Positions 8,546-19,880 of a stretch of DNA of 64,000 bases are shown piece after piece. Each line of letters opens with the position of its first letter. The stretch's first letter is position 1. The position numbers were made by a program, and so were the translations under genes. The notes under the pieces are model-generated. The model was not told where the DNA came from. It was given only the letters and a program-made list of their open reading frames with translations, and did not search any database. The stretch is taken from NCBI GenBank assembly GCA_013398275.1, contig VZSE01002351.1:166964-230963 (forward strand), written 5' to 3'. Source of the stretch: Promerops cafer. Lineage: Eukaryota; Chordata; Aves; Passeriformes; Nectariniidae.

Positions 8546-11500
8546 AGGTCTGGTGGTTATAGATGGCCAGTGTGATGCTGTACCCAGCATCCAGTAACTA
8601 CCTGGAAGCTCCCAAGGATGACAGGGCTACGGACCACTGGGCTGGAAGTTGGCAGTCACCTGGGAAGCAATGATTGTGAACTAATTGCATTCATTTTCAG
8701 CAGACAGAAAACAGACCTTCAAGGGGGATACAGGCATCCCAGTCTTCCAAAGAGACAGAATTTTCATAACTAAAATCAGAAGGAAAAGTGTAAACAGAAA
8801 ACCCATAAATAAACTTTAGGATAAGCTTTAAAACAAAGTTAATAAATAGCTTGGAAAAAGACCCCAAACAAACAAACAAAAACCCACCCTGATTTAACAA
8901 TTATCAAAAAAAGAATACTGAGAGCTGTGGATTGTTTACACGACTTTCCAGTGCCCAGCATCCCCAGATAATCTATTATCTCCTGCCATGGTTAAAAACT
9001 CTTTCTTGGCCATTCTGCACCTCCTGGTTTTACCACAGGAAACCAAGGCACCTCAGCAGCTCTGGAGTGCCCGAGCATCTCCAGAGTACAGGCCAGAGTC
9101 AGCAGTCATGATGAGCTTTTTATTCTGTTTTATTCTGAAATGTGCTGATGTTGTTCACGCTGCTCTCCTACACCTGCTCCATGAGTGGACAGAGGAGCCC
9201 CGGTCCTCTAAAAACAGCAAAGTCCTGCAGGATCTCTGTCATACTCCCTGCCACTCCCATCACCCCCCCACCCCCGTTTGCCCTGGGTTCCCCTTTCCTG
9301 GACTCCAGCTGTTGCCAGCCAAAGCCAGAGGAGCTCCCCGATTATCACCTTGGCTGGGATGTGGATTGGGCATCCGACTTTCCGCTTAGACAGGCAATTA
9401 GAAGGCTGCCCTGAAAGGCAAAGTGTCAGACACCCTTGGTAGGAGTCTGTGAAGTGCAAAAGGGAAAAAACAAGAGAGGGAGAGGAAATAAGGCCTCACC
9501 AGCTGAGACAAGCTGCAACTTCTCACAGATTTTGAAAGAAAATGGGAAAGCAGCCTTGGTTTAAATGCAGTCATGGAAAGATCACACAGGGCAATGTAGT
9601 CCAGCCAGCAGCAGCATTTAATGTGGCTTGAAACTTTTGTTCTCTCTCCTAGAATGGAGATAATGGGTAGAGATAATGGAGAGAGAAAGTGCTGCTGGCA
9701 TGCCCAAGCCTCTCTTTTAAGGAAAGCTTTCCTGAGACTGATAGGACCCGCTCCAGACCCCATGTCCAGCTCCATTAACCACTACAGGCCCTTAAAGGTC
9801 ACCCTGTGAGCACTGCCATGAGGGCCAGCCAGAGCTCGCACTCACGATAAGCTCATGCTTCTGATAAGATTTAGCTCAGGCGCTGCCACGCGAACACTCA
9901 CACAAGAACCTAACCTGGAGTGTGGGACTAACAGGGCTCTTGAAGTCCTCCACGTGAAGAGCACACACCTCCTGCTCCTTGAGCAACACCTGGGTGCTCT
10001 GTGCTTTCAGCAGTGCAGGAGGATGCCTGATGGTTTAACGCTGGTTTTGCCGTAAAACACCTTTCCATCTTTTAAAATAGGTTCTGGCTATACGTGGTTC
10101 ATTACGCCCCTGCACTGCTCTTCCTTTTTATTTTATTACAGCACAGCATCAATGACAATGCTGAAGCACGCTGCTGCCAGGTATGTGAGATGCTCTGCCT
10201 TCCCTCAGAGACTGTGGTGCTGCTCAGACGGAAAGGAGAACATGACAGCTTGGCAGCCTTTGTGTGCATTACAAGTTGTACCCATGTGAGTGGCACACAG
10301 AAGGTGTCACAGCAAATGCAGCCTGGATTGTAGATGACAGGCTGGGAGATAATTACCTGTAGCACGGGCTGATGTCTGAAAAAACCCTGGGTGTGGCAGT
10401 ATTTCATCCACAGCCTTCTGCCCAGGAATTTGCAGTGTAGAAGTCTCTGGAGCCTTCTCCACATCAGCCCAGCTTCCAAGTCTGCAACATTTTCATTGCA
10501 AAGCCACCTGGAGTTTAGAGGAGTAGTGTCCTGTCTCCCCAAAAGTGGGGAGCTTCAATCCAAATATAAGCTCAAAACCAGCCCCAGCAGAGATGCTGTG
10601 ACACCTGTGCAGCTGCCCTAGCAATAAATCCAAGTGTCCATGCAGGCAGCAGGGCAGGCAGGGCGTTACCGCTCACAGATTTGCACCCTGCAATACCCAC
10701 AGTTCTCCCCTCAGTAACACCAGGTCTCCTTGGCCACCGCCTCCCCCTCCCTGCCCTCCAGGTGTCACACACATGCACACAGACCCACCGCTCGCTTCTG
10801 TGCGCCTCCTGTCCCCAGGACACCCGAGCAAAGGCAGCCAGACGCAAATCAAGGGTCTCCGGACACAGCACAGGATCCTGGTGGAGGGGAGGAACCTCGT
10901 CCACCCCGCTGCTCCTGTGATGCTCGGCTCCCCATTTCCCTCAACAGCCTGCCCCAAATTGCACCGCATGGAATTTCCCCTGGGATGGAGGATGAATGAT
11001 GTCTGAAGTCCAAGTGCTGGAGGCTGGAGGGAAGCCAGGGTTAATGCTCGTTGAGCAACCAGCTCAAACACTTTCTTCCCCAGGCTCAGTGTGTGGCTAG
11101 ATCTTCGGCTTTGTTCTTCGTGGTGATAGCTGAGCTCCTGGCCTTCAGGCTATGCCCTGCCCGGAGCTGGGTGGAGAGGACCTGGGGCCGAATGCCAACG
11201 CCATTCAGATAGGTACTACATAGTCATGAGAAGGGAACGGCCAGAGATCATTCCGGCTCATCCAATTCTGACTCCAGCGACCCACGGTGCTGTAGCCCAG
11301 CGCTGGTGAATGGTGAGTCTGTGCTTTTGCCTTTTTTCCTCCCGTTAAAACTCTTTTGCCACCGGTGTTTATACAAGTGAGAGGTGCCAGCCTATCCATG
11401 AGGTGATGGCAGAGATGCCTGGGTGGCCTCAGACCTGGGGTCCTGCAGAGCAGCAGGAGCACTCACATCTTCCTGATGGATGACACAAAGCCACTGTGGA

Positions 11501-12220
11501 GTCAAACAGGTCCCTCTTTTCCCCTGGTCCACGGTCACTCTATCTAGCCAGAAAAACACATTTCAGAGTCCTTGCACCAGCAGCAGGTTCAACCAGAGCC
11601 TCAGGGACCACATCCCACCGTCCAACAGAGAAGGTCAGCAGCAAATGCTTCATCCCCAGAGCCACTGCCGTCTCAGTGGTTATGAACAGAAGAGAGGAGT
11701 CTGACATGAAGGTGGAAATTATTAGCATGGGTTACACCCTGGCCAGCAGCTCAGAGCAGTTTATACAGGGATTAAACCACATTATCATAGCGTTTCTCCA
11801 GGTATGTGTTGGTCAGATGTCCAACAGGAAGGGTCAGGTTTAAAATGCTTCACCTGGGCAGGAAGGGGATGGGAAGCAGCTCACCCCTTCCTGCACTACA
11901 GCTCCACGGCTGCGGCTCAGGAGGAGAGCACCACCTCCTGCTGGCAGATAAGAGTCTATGTTTCCTCTTTAAGGACGTGTTGGCTTAAACTCCGCAGCAG
12001 CTCAGGATAAAGCGCTGGCAGTGTAGGCTCTGCTCTGCCTGCTGATTCAGCCCAGTCCCTGGGAGAGGGAGGGATGACACAGGTAGCTGAGAAGAGCTGT
12101 TACTGTGTGCATGTTTATAGGAGCTGGGCACTGGATACTCACAGAAGCATGACAGACCTTTTCCCCTCCACTTCTAGACCTAAGAATAAATATAAACAAA
12201 CACGTGACTACTTCAATACT
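8546..12220. other. Intergenic, SDE2-side to LEFTY 3' end
   Basis: I see no coding exon here. Open frames at 8988-9414, 10102-10542, 10572-11071 and 11480-11843 overlap one another on both strands and have no splice logic or family resemblance. A short A-rich (CAAA)n run lies near 8866-8885. Confidence 0.5.
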
Positions 12221-12225
12221 TGTAT

Positions 12226-12231
12226 TTTATT
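12226..12231 (-). terminator. LEFTY2: Candidate LEFTY poly(A) signal (distal)
   Basis: On the minus strand AATAAA lies about 825 bases past the LEFTY stop. A second AATAAA at 12577-12582 would give a shorter UTR. Which is used cannot be decided from sequence alone. Confidence 0.4.
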
Positions 12232-12418
12232 TTTCCCTTGATTTTGAAAGCACACACAACTTGAAAAATATCCCTAAATTGAAATAACTGTAATACAGAA
12301 TCAGAAAAACAGTTACTCATGCAAGCAAACCTAAGTCCTAATGTTCCTGTTGATTCCAGGACTCTAAATTCTGCCTAAAACTGTGTTAAGCCCGTGGTGC
12401 AGGGGCCAAAAGTATGAG

Positions 12419-12640
12419 CCTTTGAGTTTCAGATAATATTTTATGTACATGTAGATGTACATGCAATACATATGCACATAAATATGCTCCTTTGAGCTCA
12501 AGGCAGTATTTTATGTGCGTGTATATATACGTATGTAATCAATATGTAGATATCCAGTATGTAGACATTACACACATTTATTCATACACTCTGTACATGT
12601 GTGCATGTGTGTGTGTACAGATTATATACATATAAGTGCT
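12419..12640. repeat. Degenerate TG/TA/CA-rich microsatellite in the LEFTY 3' UTR
   Basis: About 220 bases are dominated by alternating purine-pyrimidine steps (ATGTACATG, GTGTATATATACGTATG, TGTGCATGTGTGTGTG). It lies between the LEFTY stop and its distal poly(A) signal, so it may be transcribed. Confidence 0.7.
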
Positions 12641-13056
12641 TCTGCTCTCCAGCTCACCATAAACACAGCTTGGGCAGACAAGGACCAAACCCAGCAGCCT
12701 AAGAATGAAAAGCTTGAGCCCATGCATTTGTTCTTCACCTGGTGATGGGCACTTTTCCTTTGCCTGGAGCTGTTTGCAATACTCCAGAGTGGGGACTGAA
12801 ATAAATTCAGTGAAATTTAGCTGGCATCAAGGGGGCCCCGAGAAGCACTAGGCTCCTTAGGCACCCCTCACATATGTGTAATGCACGCTCCTCTGAGCCC
12901 ATCTACACGGACAGTGCCTCTAAGTGCACTCTCTCCGCAGGGCAGCAGGCCCCCAGTGCTGCTGACCCTTGCAGGCAGGAACCCCCCAGCACCTTCATCG
13001 CTGGCCCCGGGGCTGGGGTGGCTCTTGGCAGGATGACACCTCAGGCCACGCACTAG

Positions 13057-13396
13057 TCACACCAGCGCCACGCCGTCCGTGACGCAGCTGCACCTCTCCA
13101 CGATCATGTTGGGGAACTCGGCCGCCTCAATCTCGGTGCGGTTGCCCCTCTTGACGAGGTAGATGACGGGCAGCGCGGAGCTGCCGGCCACGGCGCAGGA
13201 GCGCGGCCCGGAGCCGAGGCGGCGCAGGGCGCGGGGCGGCTGCAGGCAGCTCCCGGAGCAGCGGTACGCCTGGAACCCCGCCGGCTCCAGGATCCAGTGC
13301 TGCGCCCACGGCAGCTCGCGGAAGCTGATGTAGTGTTTCTGCCGGCAGCAGGTGGATTTCCCTATCACCGCCTCCTCCCTGCAGTCCCCAGGGCTC
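13057..13396 (-). CDS. LEFTY2: LEFTY exon 4: cystine-knot domain and stop
   Basis: This exon encodes SPGDCREE, CCRQKHYISFRELPWAQHWI, YRCSGSCLQPPRAL and PNMIVERCSC, then TGA at 13057-13059. The exon is markedly GC-rich compared with its surroundings. Confidence 0.97.
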
Positions 13397-16099
13397 CTGG
13401 ACACCAAGGGAGAAACAGGAATGGATGCTGCAACTGGAAACTGGGAAGTGGGAGAAATCATCCCTGCTGCTAATAGCACAGGTGGGCTCTGAGACATGAA
13501 ACCTGGGCCGTGCTCAGGGTTTGTTTGAGTATTCAGACAACAGATATAGGAAGAGGAAAGGTGAGATTCAGCAGTAGCTTTCTAACTACTCCATTCACAG
13601 CTGGTAAACGCTTGTGAGGGTAAGAGCTGCCTACCCTGGATTTGCCCATCCTGGGTTTGCCCCCCCACCCCAATAATTCAGGGACAAAATTACACCAGAG
13701 ACAGTACACATTTAGGTTTCATACATACCCATAGTCATCCAAGTTGAGGGTGTAAAGCACCAGCTCAGGCTTGCCTAGGGCTTTGTCCTTGGGGTCCTGC
13801 GAGGTGAATCGCACGGCTTTGGCCATTTCCGAGGCATAGCTGCCCACCCTTTCCCCTTCAATCCACACCTCCAGGAACATCGGCTCCTGCCTCTTGTTTC
13901 GCAGCCAGTAGTGCACGGCCTGGGTCACATCAAAGCTCTTCCAGCCCGACTCACGAATAGGAACCAGCCTGTATGACAAGGGCTTGGCTTTAGAAAAGCC
14001 CATCAGATAAATCCCGGGCTCGCAGCGCTGTTATTGCAGCAGAATAATTTACTTCCTGTAGATTGTCACATGCCTCGATTACATGATCATTTTTGCTCTG
14101 GGCGAGCACCCACAGCAGTTAATTGCCACCTCAAAAAGAAGCATGCAGATCTAGCAGACACTGAAGGGCTAGAAAAAACCCTCTCCATGTGCTCCTACAA
14201 AAATCAGGTGGTGCAGGATCATGTGCAGCCTCAGTATTGGTGACGACAGCCTGGTAACCACCAGGCTCCCACCTGCTCCTGTCTGAGCTGCATGAGGGCC
14301 ATAAGTTTCTAGTCTAGTCTAGTTCCGCCTTCAAGGGTTGCAAAACTTCCACAGAGCTCACCATTACAGGATCAGATGCTTTTTACATAATTTACTTGTT
14401 TAAACCAGCTGATGAAATGGCCGGGGGAAAGAATACCAGCAGCCAGTAACCCACTTGAGTTGGTGACAGAGAATTGAACCAGGTGGGGAATTTTAGAGTG
14501 GAAGACGTAGCAGTACATGGCATCATTTCATAGATTATTTCAAAGAATCATCATATATTGCCATCTCAGCATAATATCTGCTCTTACAAGCTCATTCTGG
14601 GTTTAGAGGCCATATAACTTGGTTGTACAGATGTAAACTCCATCACAGCCACATGATACCCAAATGCATCCCAGAGGACCCAAACTCTGTAACTCCAGCA
14701 GAGGCCCATTTCTTACCTGGAATCTATCAGGGAGGTCCTGTTGGTACCATCATGCTGCCTCTGCACCAAGTACACGCTGACTCTGGCGTTGGAGACGGGC
14801 CTGTGAGACTGCTTGGCAGGCAGGTTTGTTCTGTCCAGAGGCTTCTTGAAGAGTTTCAGTTCAGCCATTGTGACTTCGCTGTTTTTAGGTATTCTGCCCT
14901 CCATGTCAAACATCAGCTTCTGGCGTGTGGTTGTGTCAGAGTAGAGGACTTCTCCAGTCATACCTGTGCATTTGGGGGCAAAACAGATGGCCTGTCACTG
15001 CCACCCTGCTGAGCAAAGCCACCACATTTCATGTACAATTATCATCACAACACACTCCTTCCATGCTCCCAGTCACAGAGACAGCCACTAAACACACCTT
15101 TTCTAATGCGTACTTGAATCAATGTCTTGCAAATGCCCTAATTATTCTCCTATCTCTGAGCCTCTGCAGCCTGGAAGAACTAAATCTCTGATATAATATG
15201 ACCCCCAATTGAGCAGACCTCAAAAGTTGTGCACCTCTGTGCCAGTGCTGGGCATGAAAGCAGGAAACTGCACCACTTGGAATGAAAAAGTATTTTCATT
15301 TGCTGCCCAGGGTGCTGTGTATGTCCTTTGAAAGCACAATAAGCTCTAACTGCCCTTGTACAGTCACTGTTGTATCTGTATGGCCATTTTCCTCCTTGGT
15401 AATTTTTCCTGTAAAAAACAAACCTAAACAAAAAGAGATGAGAGAGAGTGAAACATTCTCCAAGAGGTGTGATTCCTATTAGAGGACTTGCTGTAGATTT
15501 CATCCAAAACCTACATGGCCTGCACTGTTTCTTTTCCCCCACCTGCCCAGACTGTTCCCAGGCTAGCAAGGTTTCTATCAAGCTCCAGCAGCATCCTGTC
15601 TTTGGAAGGACTGCAGGACCCCCTCTCCAGGTGCAAAGGGTGCTTGTTAGTCTTTACGATGCTGTTGCATGCACCTCCTCTGCCCAGCTGAGCTTTGGAG
15701 CCAATCCCGACCCTCATTCCCCTTTCCCCTCGGGGGTTTGCCTCTGCCCATCCTGCGGCCGGCCGGGAGAGCCCTGGCAGATTCCGCTGGCGGCAGCAGA
15801 GTGCTTGGGATGCTCCCAGCAGCAGAAACGTTACCTGTGTGTCCCGGGATCCCCCTGAGGATGCCAGCCAGGCTCGGCAGAGCTCGGCGCTTCACCCTCT
15901 GGCGCTTCAGCATGGACACGTACTTGTTCTTGACGTGGTCTGGGATAACCAGATCCACCAAGTCTCTCTCATGAAGTTTAGGGACCTCGGACAGCCCCAG
16001 CTGCTTCAGCACCACCTCCTTGAACCCTTCCTGGGTAAACGCTTGGACCGTGAGGACGAGGCAGAGCACGCAGAGCATCCAGGCACAACTCAGGTCCAT
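13057..16099 (-). CDS. LEFTY2: LEFTY, Nodal antagonist (TGF-beta superfamily)
   Basis: Four exons (15835-16099, 14717-14963, 13729-13968, 13057-13396) join in frame to 363 residues, matching the usual 360-370. Lefty is a secreted monomeric ligand that blocks Nodal by binding its co-receptor and receptor, limiting mesendoderm and restricting left-right signals. Seen here: a signal peptide (residues 1-20), a prodomain, and a furin-type site RVKR at 68-71. A C-terminal cystine-knot domain has cysteines at 256, 267, 268, 297, 301, 318, 353 and 355, ending CSCVTDGVALV. As in other Leftys, the cysteine used for dimerisation and the long helix are absent. N-linked sequons lie at 163 and 336. Birds appear to carry one Lefty here, whereas mammals have a LEFTY1/LEFTY2 pair, so the paralog number in the symbol is arbitrary. 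Confidence 0.97.
13729..13968 (-). CDS. LEFTY2: LEFTY exon 3: end of prodomain
   Basis: This exon encodes LVPIRESGWKSFDVTQAVHY to LYTLNLDDYG, matching the family pattern SGWKAFDVTEAV...LDLGDYG. The acceptor is TCATACAG and the donor is TATGG/GTATGT. Confidence 0.96.
14717..14963 (-). CDS. LEFTY2: LEFTY exon 2: prodomain
   Basis: This exon encodes MTGEVLYSDTTTRQKLMFDM to DGTNRTSLIDSR; the last segment is nearly invariant in Leftys. The acceptor is AATGCACAG and the donor is TCCAG/GTAAGA. Confidence 0.96.
15835..16099 (-). CDS. LEFTY2: LEFTY exon 1: signal peptide and first prodomain part
   Basis: The ATG at 16099 opens MDLSCAWMLCVLCLVLTVQA, a classic signal peptide, then KQLGLSEVPKLHERDL and the basic RVKRR cluster. 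The donor on the minus strand is CACACAG/GTAACG. Confidence 0.95.
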
Positions 16100-16224
16100 C
16101 CTCCTCCGTCAGCGAAGCAGTTCCCTGCCCGGCAGAGATGAAGGAGGGGATCTCCCTGGGGCTGCTCTCGGCAGAGATGTGCTGGCAGGCTGCCCGAGCT
16201 GGATGGAGGTCCCTGGTGCTGGGG

Positions 16225-16231
16225 TTTTATA
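16225..16231 (-). promoter_or_regulatory. LEFTY2: LEFTY TATA box
   Basis: On the minus strand CTATAAAACC gives a consensus TATAAAA, 126-132 bases upstream of the ATG. It predicts a transcription start near 16195-16200 and a 5' UTR of about 100 bases. Confidence 0.75.
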
Positions 16232-18250
16232 GCCAGCCTCGTCCCACTGGCACAACAAATTTCACAAGTGGGGACGAAGCAAAGGACTTAAAAGGATCAC
16301 TCCCCTGTTGGTAGACACATGCCAGTTTAACACCTTCATCCACTGCAAAGTTAATACAAGAAGGTTTAGGGGGCTCCCAGACTCCTTCATAGGGGAGAAA
16401 TTTTCTTTTTTTTTTTTTTAATTCCCTGTAAATATTTGCCTGGAAGCCCCCTGAGCAATCAGTGTCCCCTATTCAGCCTTGCTAGGGAGGAAGCACAACG
16501 GCAGAATACATTGCTTTATGTACTACACCATATGATTCTTAAAGGCAGCATCAATCTTTACTGCAGAGAACTTGCTACCTAAAACAGCCAATATCAATCA
16601 GGAGAAGCTTTAGCTTCAGCTGGAAGTCCATTTTTATGGCAAGCATTGAAAAATCATTTAAATCTTTGGGGTGGGGAGGGTTAGGTTCCATTTTGATCTC
16701 TGAATATTTGTATCAAGTAGATGAATCAGGGCAGTGAATCACAGCAGTTGAATGATTTATGGCCTTTTATGCTGCTTCTGAATCACACAAGGTGGAAGAT
16801 GTACGGGTGTGACATTTTAGAAAAACGTCCCATCACTCTTTATGGATTCCTGTGGATTTCATAATACTCATGCTTAGAAGAAGGCTTTATGTAAAGGCAG
16901 ATCACTTCTCAGTGAACATGAGGAACCACTGCACTATTCCCCAGCATGGATGAAGGATATCAGTATTTTGAATGCTGTTAACAGCCACAATAGAGCACTG
17001 GCTCTGGAGAGTGAAGCTGATCTGAAGGCCGGGGTGAGGAGGCTGGGTGTTTACCTTGTAACATTTAAACTGGAAACTTACACCCTTTTCTTCCCTGGCC
17101 TTTGCTGGCATAAGATGTGGAAATCTATTTTTGGCACCAATCCCAGGAGAATTGAATTGAAGAAATAAAATGTGATTGATAAAAGCATGAAGGAGCATGG
17201 CACTCGGGGCAGATTCTCATCCTCTCCAGCAGCCACATACCTGAGCCTCCATACAAATGTCTTCAGCATCAAAGGTCCTTTGGATTTTATATACCTCTGT
17301 AAATGATTTAAAATTGGTCCAGTTTCACCCAATGCCCAGGCTGAATGGTGTGCCCTGAGGACAGTCTGGCTGGAGGATGCGATGTAATGAACTTGTACAA
17401 AATCACCCGGTTGTATCTCATCCCTCATTATAACAAGTGTCAGCTGAGAGAGGCAGCCTGTTTTGTACTCAGGGGAAGGCAATAAAGCCGTCTGAAACAG
17501 CCCCACTCAACACTTCTGTTACTGCTCACTTTGTCTTTACAACCTTTTAAGAAACTTGTCTTCTCAGACATGATAAAGCCTCTGTCAGATGTTAAAAGGG
17601 CGCCTTATTTAGCTAAATTGAGTTTTAAGATGAAAATGGAACAGACTACAAAGTAACAGCCTGTGCATAGCCCAAGGCAGTGCATTCTTTAATCCTGCAC
17701 TTTGTGTAGCATCTTTCTCGGGAGATGAATTTTAGACATGCATTTGTATATTAATTCAAAATATATCCATTCCCAAGACACAAACAGCAGCAAAAAATAT
17801 CCACTTCATTTGTCAGCTTCAAGTTCAGCTCATGGCAAATACTCCTGTGCTTGTGAATAAGAGGGAAGGTTTTTTCCTGAGATCTTTGTGACCCCTCAGT
17901 CCTTTAGCAAAGCTCCATACAGCCAGTTCTTCCCTCAGGACTGTCTCTCCAGCCAAATGGCACATTACTGATTCCCAGAGGCCAGGGCAAAAGAACTGGT
18001 CACACAGTGAGCTGTGTCAGAGTCTCAGAAACCACCTGAGCAATGTTCACATGGCTGACAAAGCTTTCTGCAGATGGGCTCTCTAAGTGCTGGCCAGCTC
18101 AGTTCCAGCAGGGAATTTGTTAGGTTTATATGGTCACCTGGATAAAACAGGATTTGTAATGGTCTCTCTCTTATGTCAGAAAACATGATCCCATAATTAT
18201 TTATCCATCCAATTAGTCTTTGCTCCAGAGAGTGGTACTACTCTGCAGTG
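16232..18250. other. LEFTY upstream region, proximal
   Basis: This is non-coding. A single FoxH1-type site, TGTGGATT, lies at 16851-16858, about 0.75 kb upstream of the LEFTY ATG. The frames at 16902-17506 have no family resemblance. Confidence 0.45.
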
Positions 18251-18383
18251 AGTGTTCTTCAAAGGAGCATGACAACATGAAATGAAAATGTCTGATTGCT
18301 CCAGCAGCACCCAGCTTTCCTGTATCCGGATGTGATTTCGCCTGTGGCTGATGCCAAATCCACCAGGACTCTCCACTGTCCAA

Positions 18384-18607
18384 TGTGTATTGGAAGGTGA
18401 TTTATGGGCTTCACACCCGAAATAAAATTATTGACCAAACACACTTGAAGCTCAGCTAAGAAGAAAACAGAGGATGTGTATTGGAAGCTTTTCACAGGAG
18501 AGTGATTATCTGGTCCAATTGGAGGATTTGCCATTCCCCCTTTGTCGTGCAAACAAGAAAAAGTCAGGAATTTTATATTAGCTCTTTCTGTGTAATGTGT
18601 ATTAGAA
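18384..18607 (+). promoter_or_regulatory. LEFTY2: Cluster of three FoxH1-type sites, candidate Nodal-responsive enhancer
   Basis: TGTGTATTGGAAG occurs at 18384-18396 and again at 18475-18487, and TGTGTATTAGAA occurs at 18596-18607, all in the same orientation. TGTGTATT fits the published FAST-1/FoxH1 consensus TGT(G/T)(G/T)ATT. The cluster is about 2.3 kb upstream of the LEFTY ATG. In mammals a FoxH1/Smad-dependent asymmetric enhancer drives Lefty2 and Nodal. That this block has the same role is inferred from site clustering and position. Confidence 0.45.
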
Positions 18608-19559
18608 CCTGCATGGCACTTTTGAAATGTCAAACAGAGGATTCAAAGAGGCTGTGAGGGGTGAAGTATGAGCAACTCCCAGTTTTAATAAAAGCCAGTA
18701 CTTAGTGGAGACAGAATCTCTATATTTAAGCTTTTATTTTTGTTACAAGCACTTCTGTAAGATATTTGCTGGGCACATCTGTGCAATGATTTTTGGCAAA
18801 TAAATCCAGTGGGATCAAAGAGAAAGTGTAAAAGGCTTACCCTAATTATGTAGCTATTATCCTGGGAAACAAGAATATTTGAAATGTATTTGCAGTGTTG
18901 AGGTTCTGAATATTAAACTTTTGAAGATTTCTATTGCCATGGACATAACCCTTTTGTATTACAGCCAGGCCCATATTAAAACAGCCCTCACTTGAGTGAT
19001 GTGAAAGGCAACAATTTCTGTGTGCTCCAAGAAGTGCCCACCTTTGTGCAACACGTTTGTTGTACAGAGATGGGAGCACAACTCTGTGTAGATTTTGGTC
19101 TGTTTTTCCCTAAAGTCAGGGCCTTCTGAATCTAGGAGTGTAGAAGTGAAAATAGGAGTGGTTAAGATGCAGGTATAAATATGCCAAGTTAAAAAAATAA
19201 TTCAACTATAAGTTCCATTTCACATTCTTTTTCAGCCTCAAGCACACCAAGTTTTATACAGCTAATAAAACACTGCAGAAAAGGCTAGCCATGTTTAGAG
19301 TCTTCAAAATTGGAAGTAAACTGTAGGCTATGCACGAGGGTATGCCCATCTCACACTGCCTCATCAATGCACCCACCCAACAGTGCTCCAAACTGAATAT
19401 TCCCACCAGCAAACCCAGGTTACACACCTTAATGTGGGATTTCACAGGAATCTTCAGCTTCTTTCTTGGCTGTCATGGCCTGTGCTGGTGGTGGGGTCTC
19501 TATTCCTCTGCAGGGACTGGTCCTGAGTCAAACAGGTCTAGACAGAGAGTATGGAGTTC

Positions 19560-19880
19560 ACCAAACCCTGCTCAAAGCCCTCTTCAACCTGGTCTTGAAC
19601 ACTTCCAGGGATAGGGCAGCCACAGCTTCTCTGGGCAACCTATTCTAGTGCCTCACCATCCTCACAATAAAGGATTTCCTCTTAGAATCTAAACTAAACC
19701 TCTCTTCTGTCACTTTGAAGCCATTTCCCCTTGTCCTGTCACAACATCCCCTTGTAAAATATCGCTCTCCAGCTCCCTTGTAAGCCCCCTTTAGGTACTG
19801 GAAGGTGCTCTAAGGTGTGTGCAGAGCCTTTCCCTTCTCTAGGCTGAACGGCCCCATCTCTCTCAGCCTTCATAGGAGAG
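19560..19880 (-). mobile_element. CR1 LINE 3' fragment, antisense
   Basis: On the + strand the antisense CR1 pattern is clear: CTTCTCTGGGCAACCTATTC, CACCATCCTCACAATAAAGG, CCTTGTCCTGTCACAACATC and CTTCTCTAGGCTGAACGGCC. The extreme 3' end (target-site side) is missing. Confidence 0.9.

Noticed and set aside
8988..9414. Overlapping ORFs of 133 and 90 codons
   Set aside because: Two frames of the same Pro-rich sequence are open and the opposite strand is open as well, with no family resemblance.
13057..13309. Second minus-strand ORF within LEFTY exon 4
   Set aside because: It is a frame shadow of the GC-rich cystine-knot exon.
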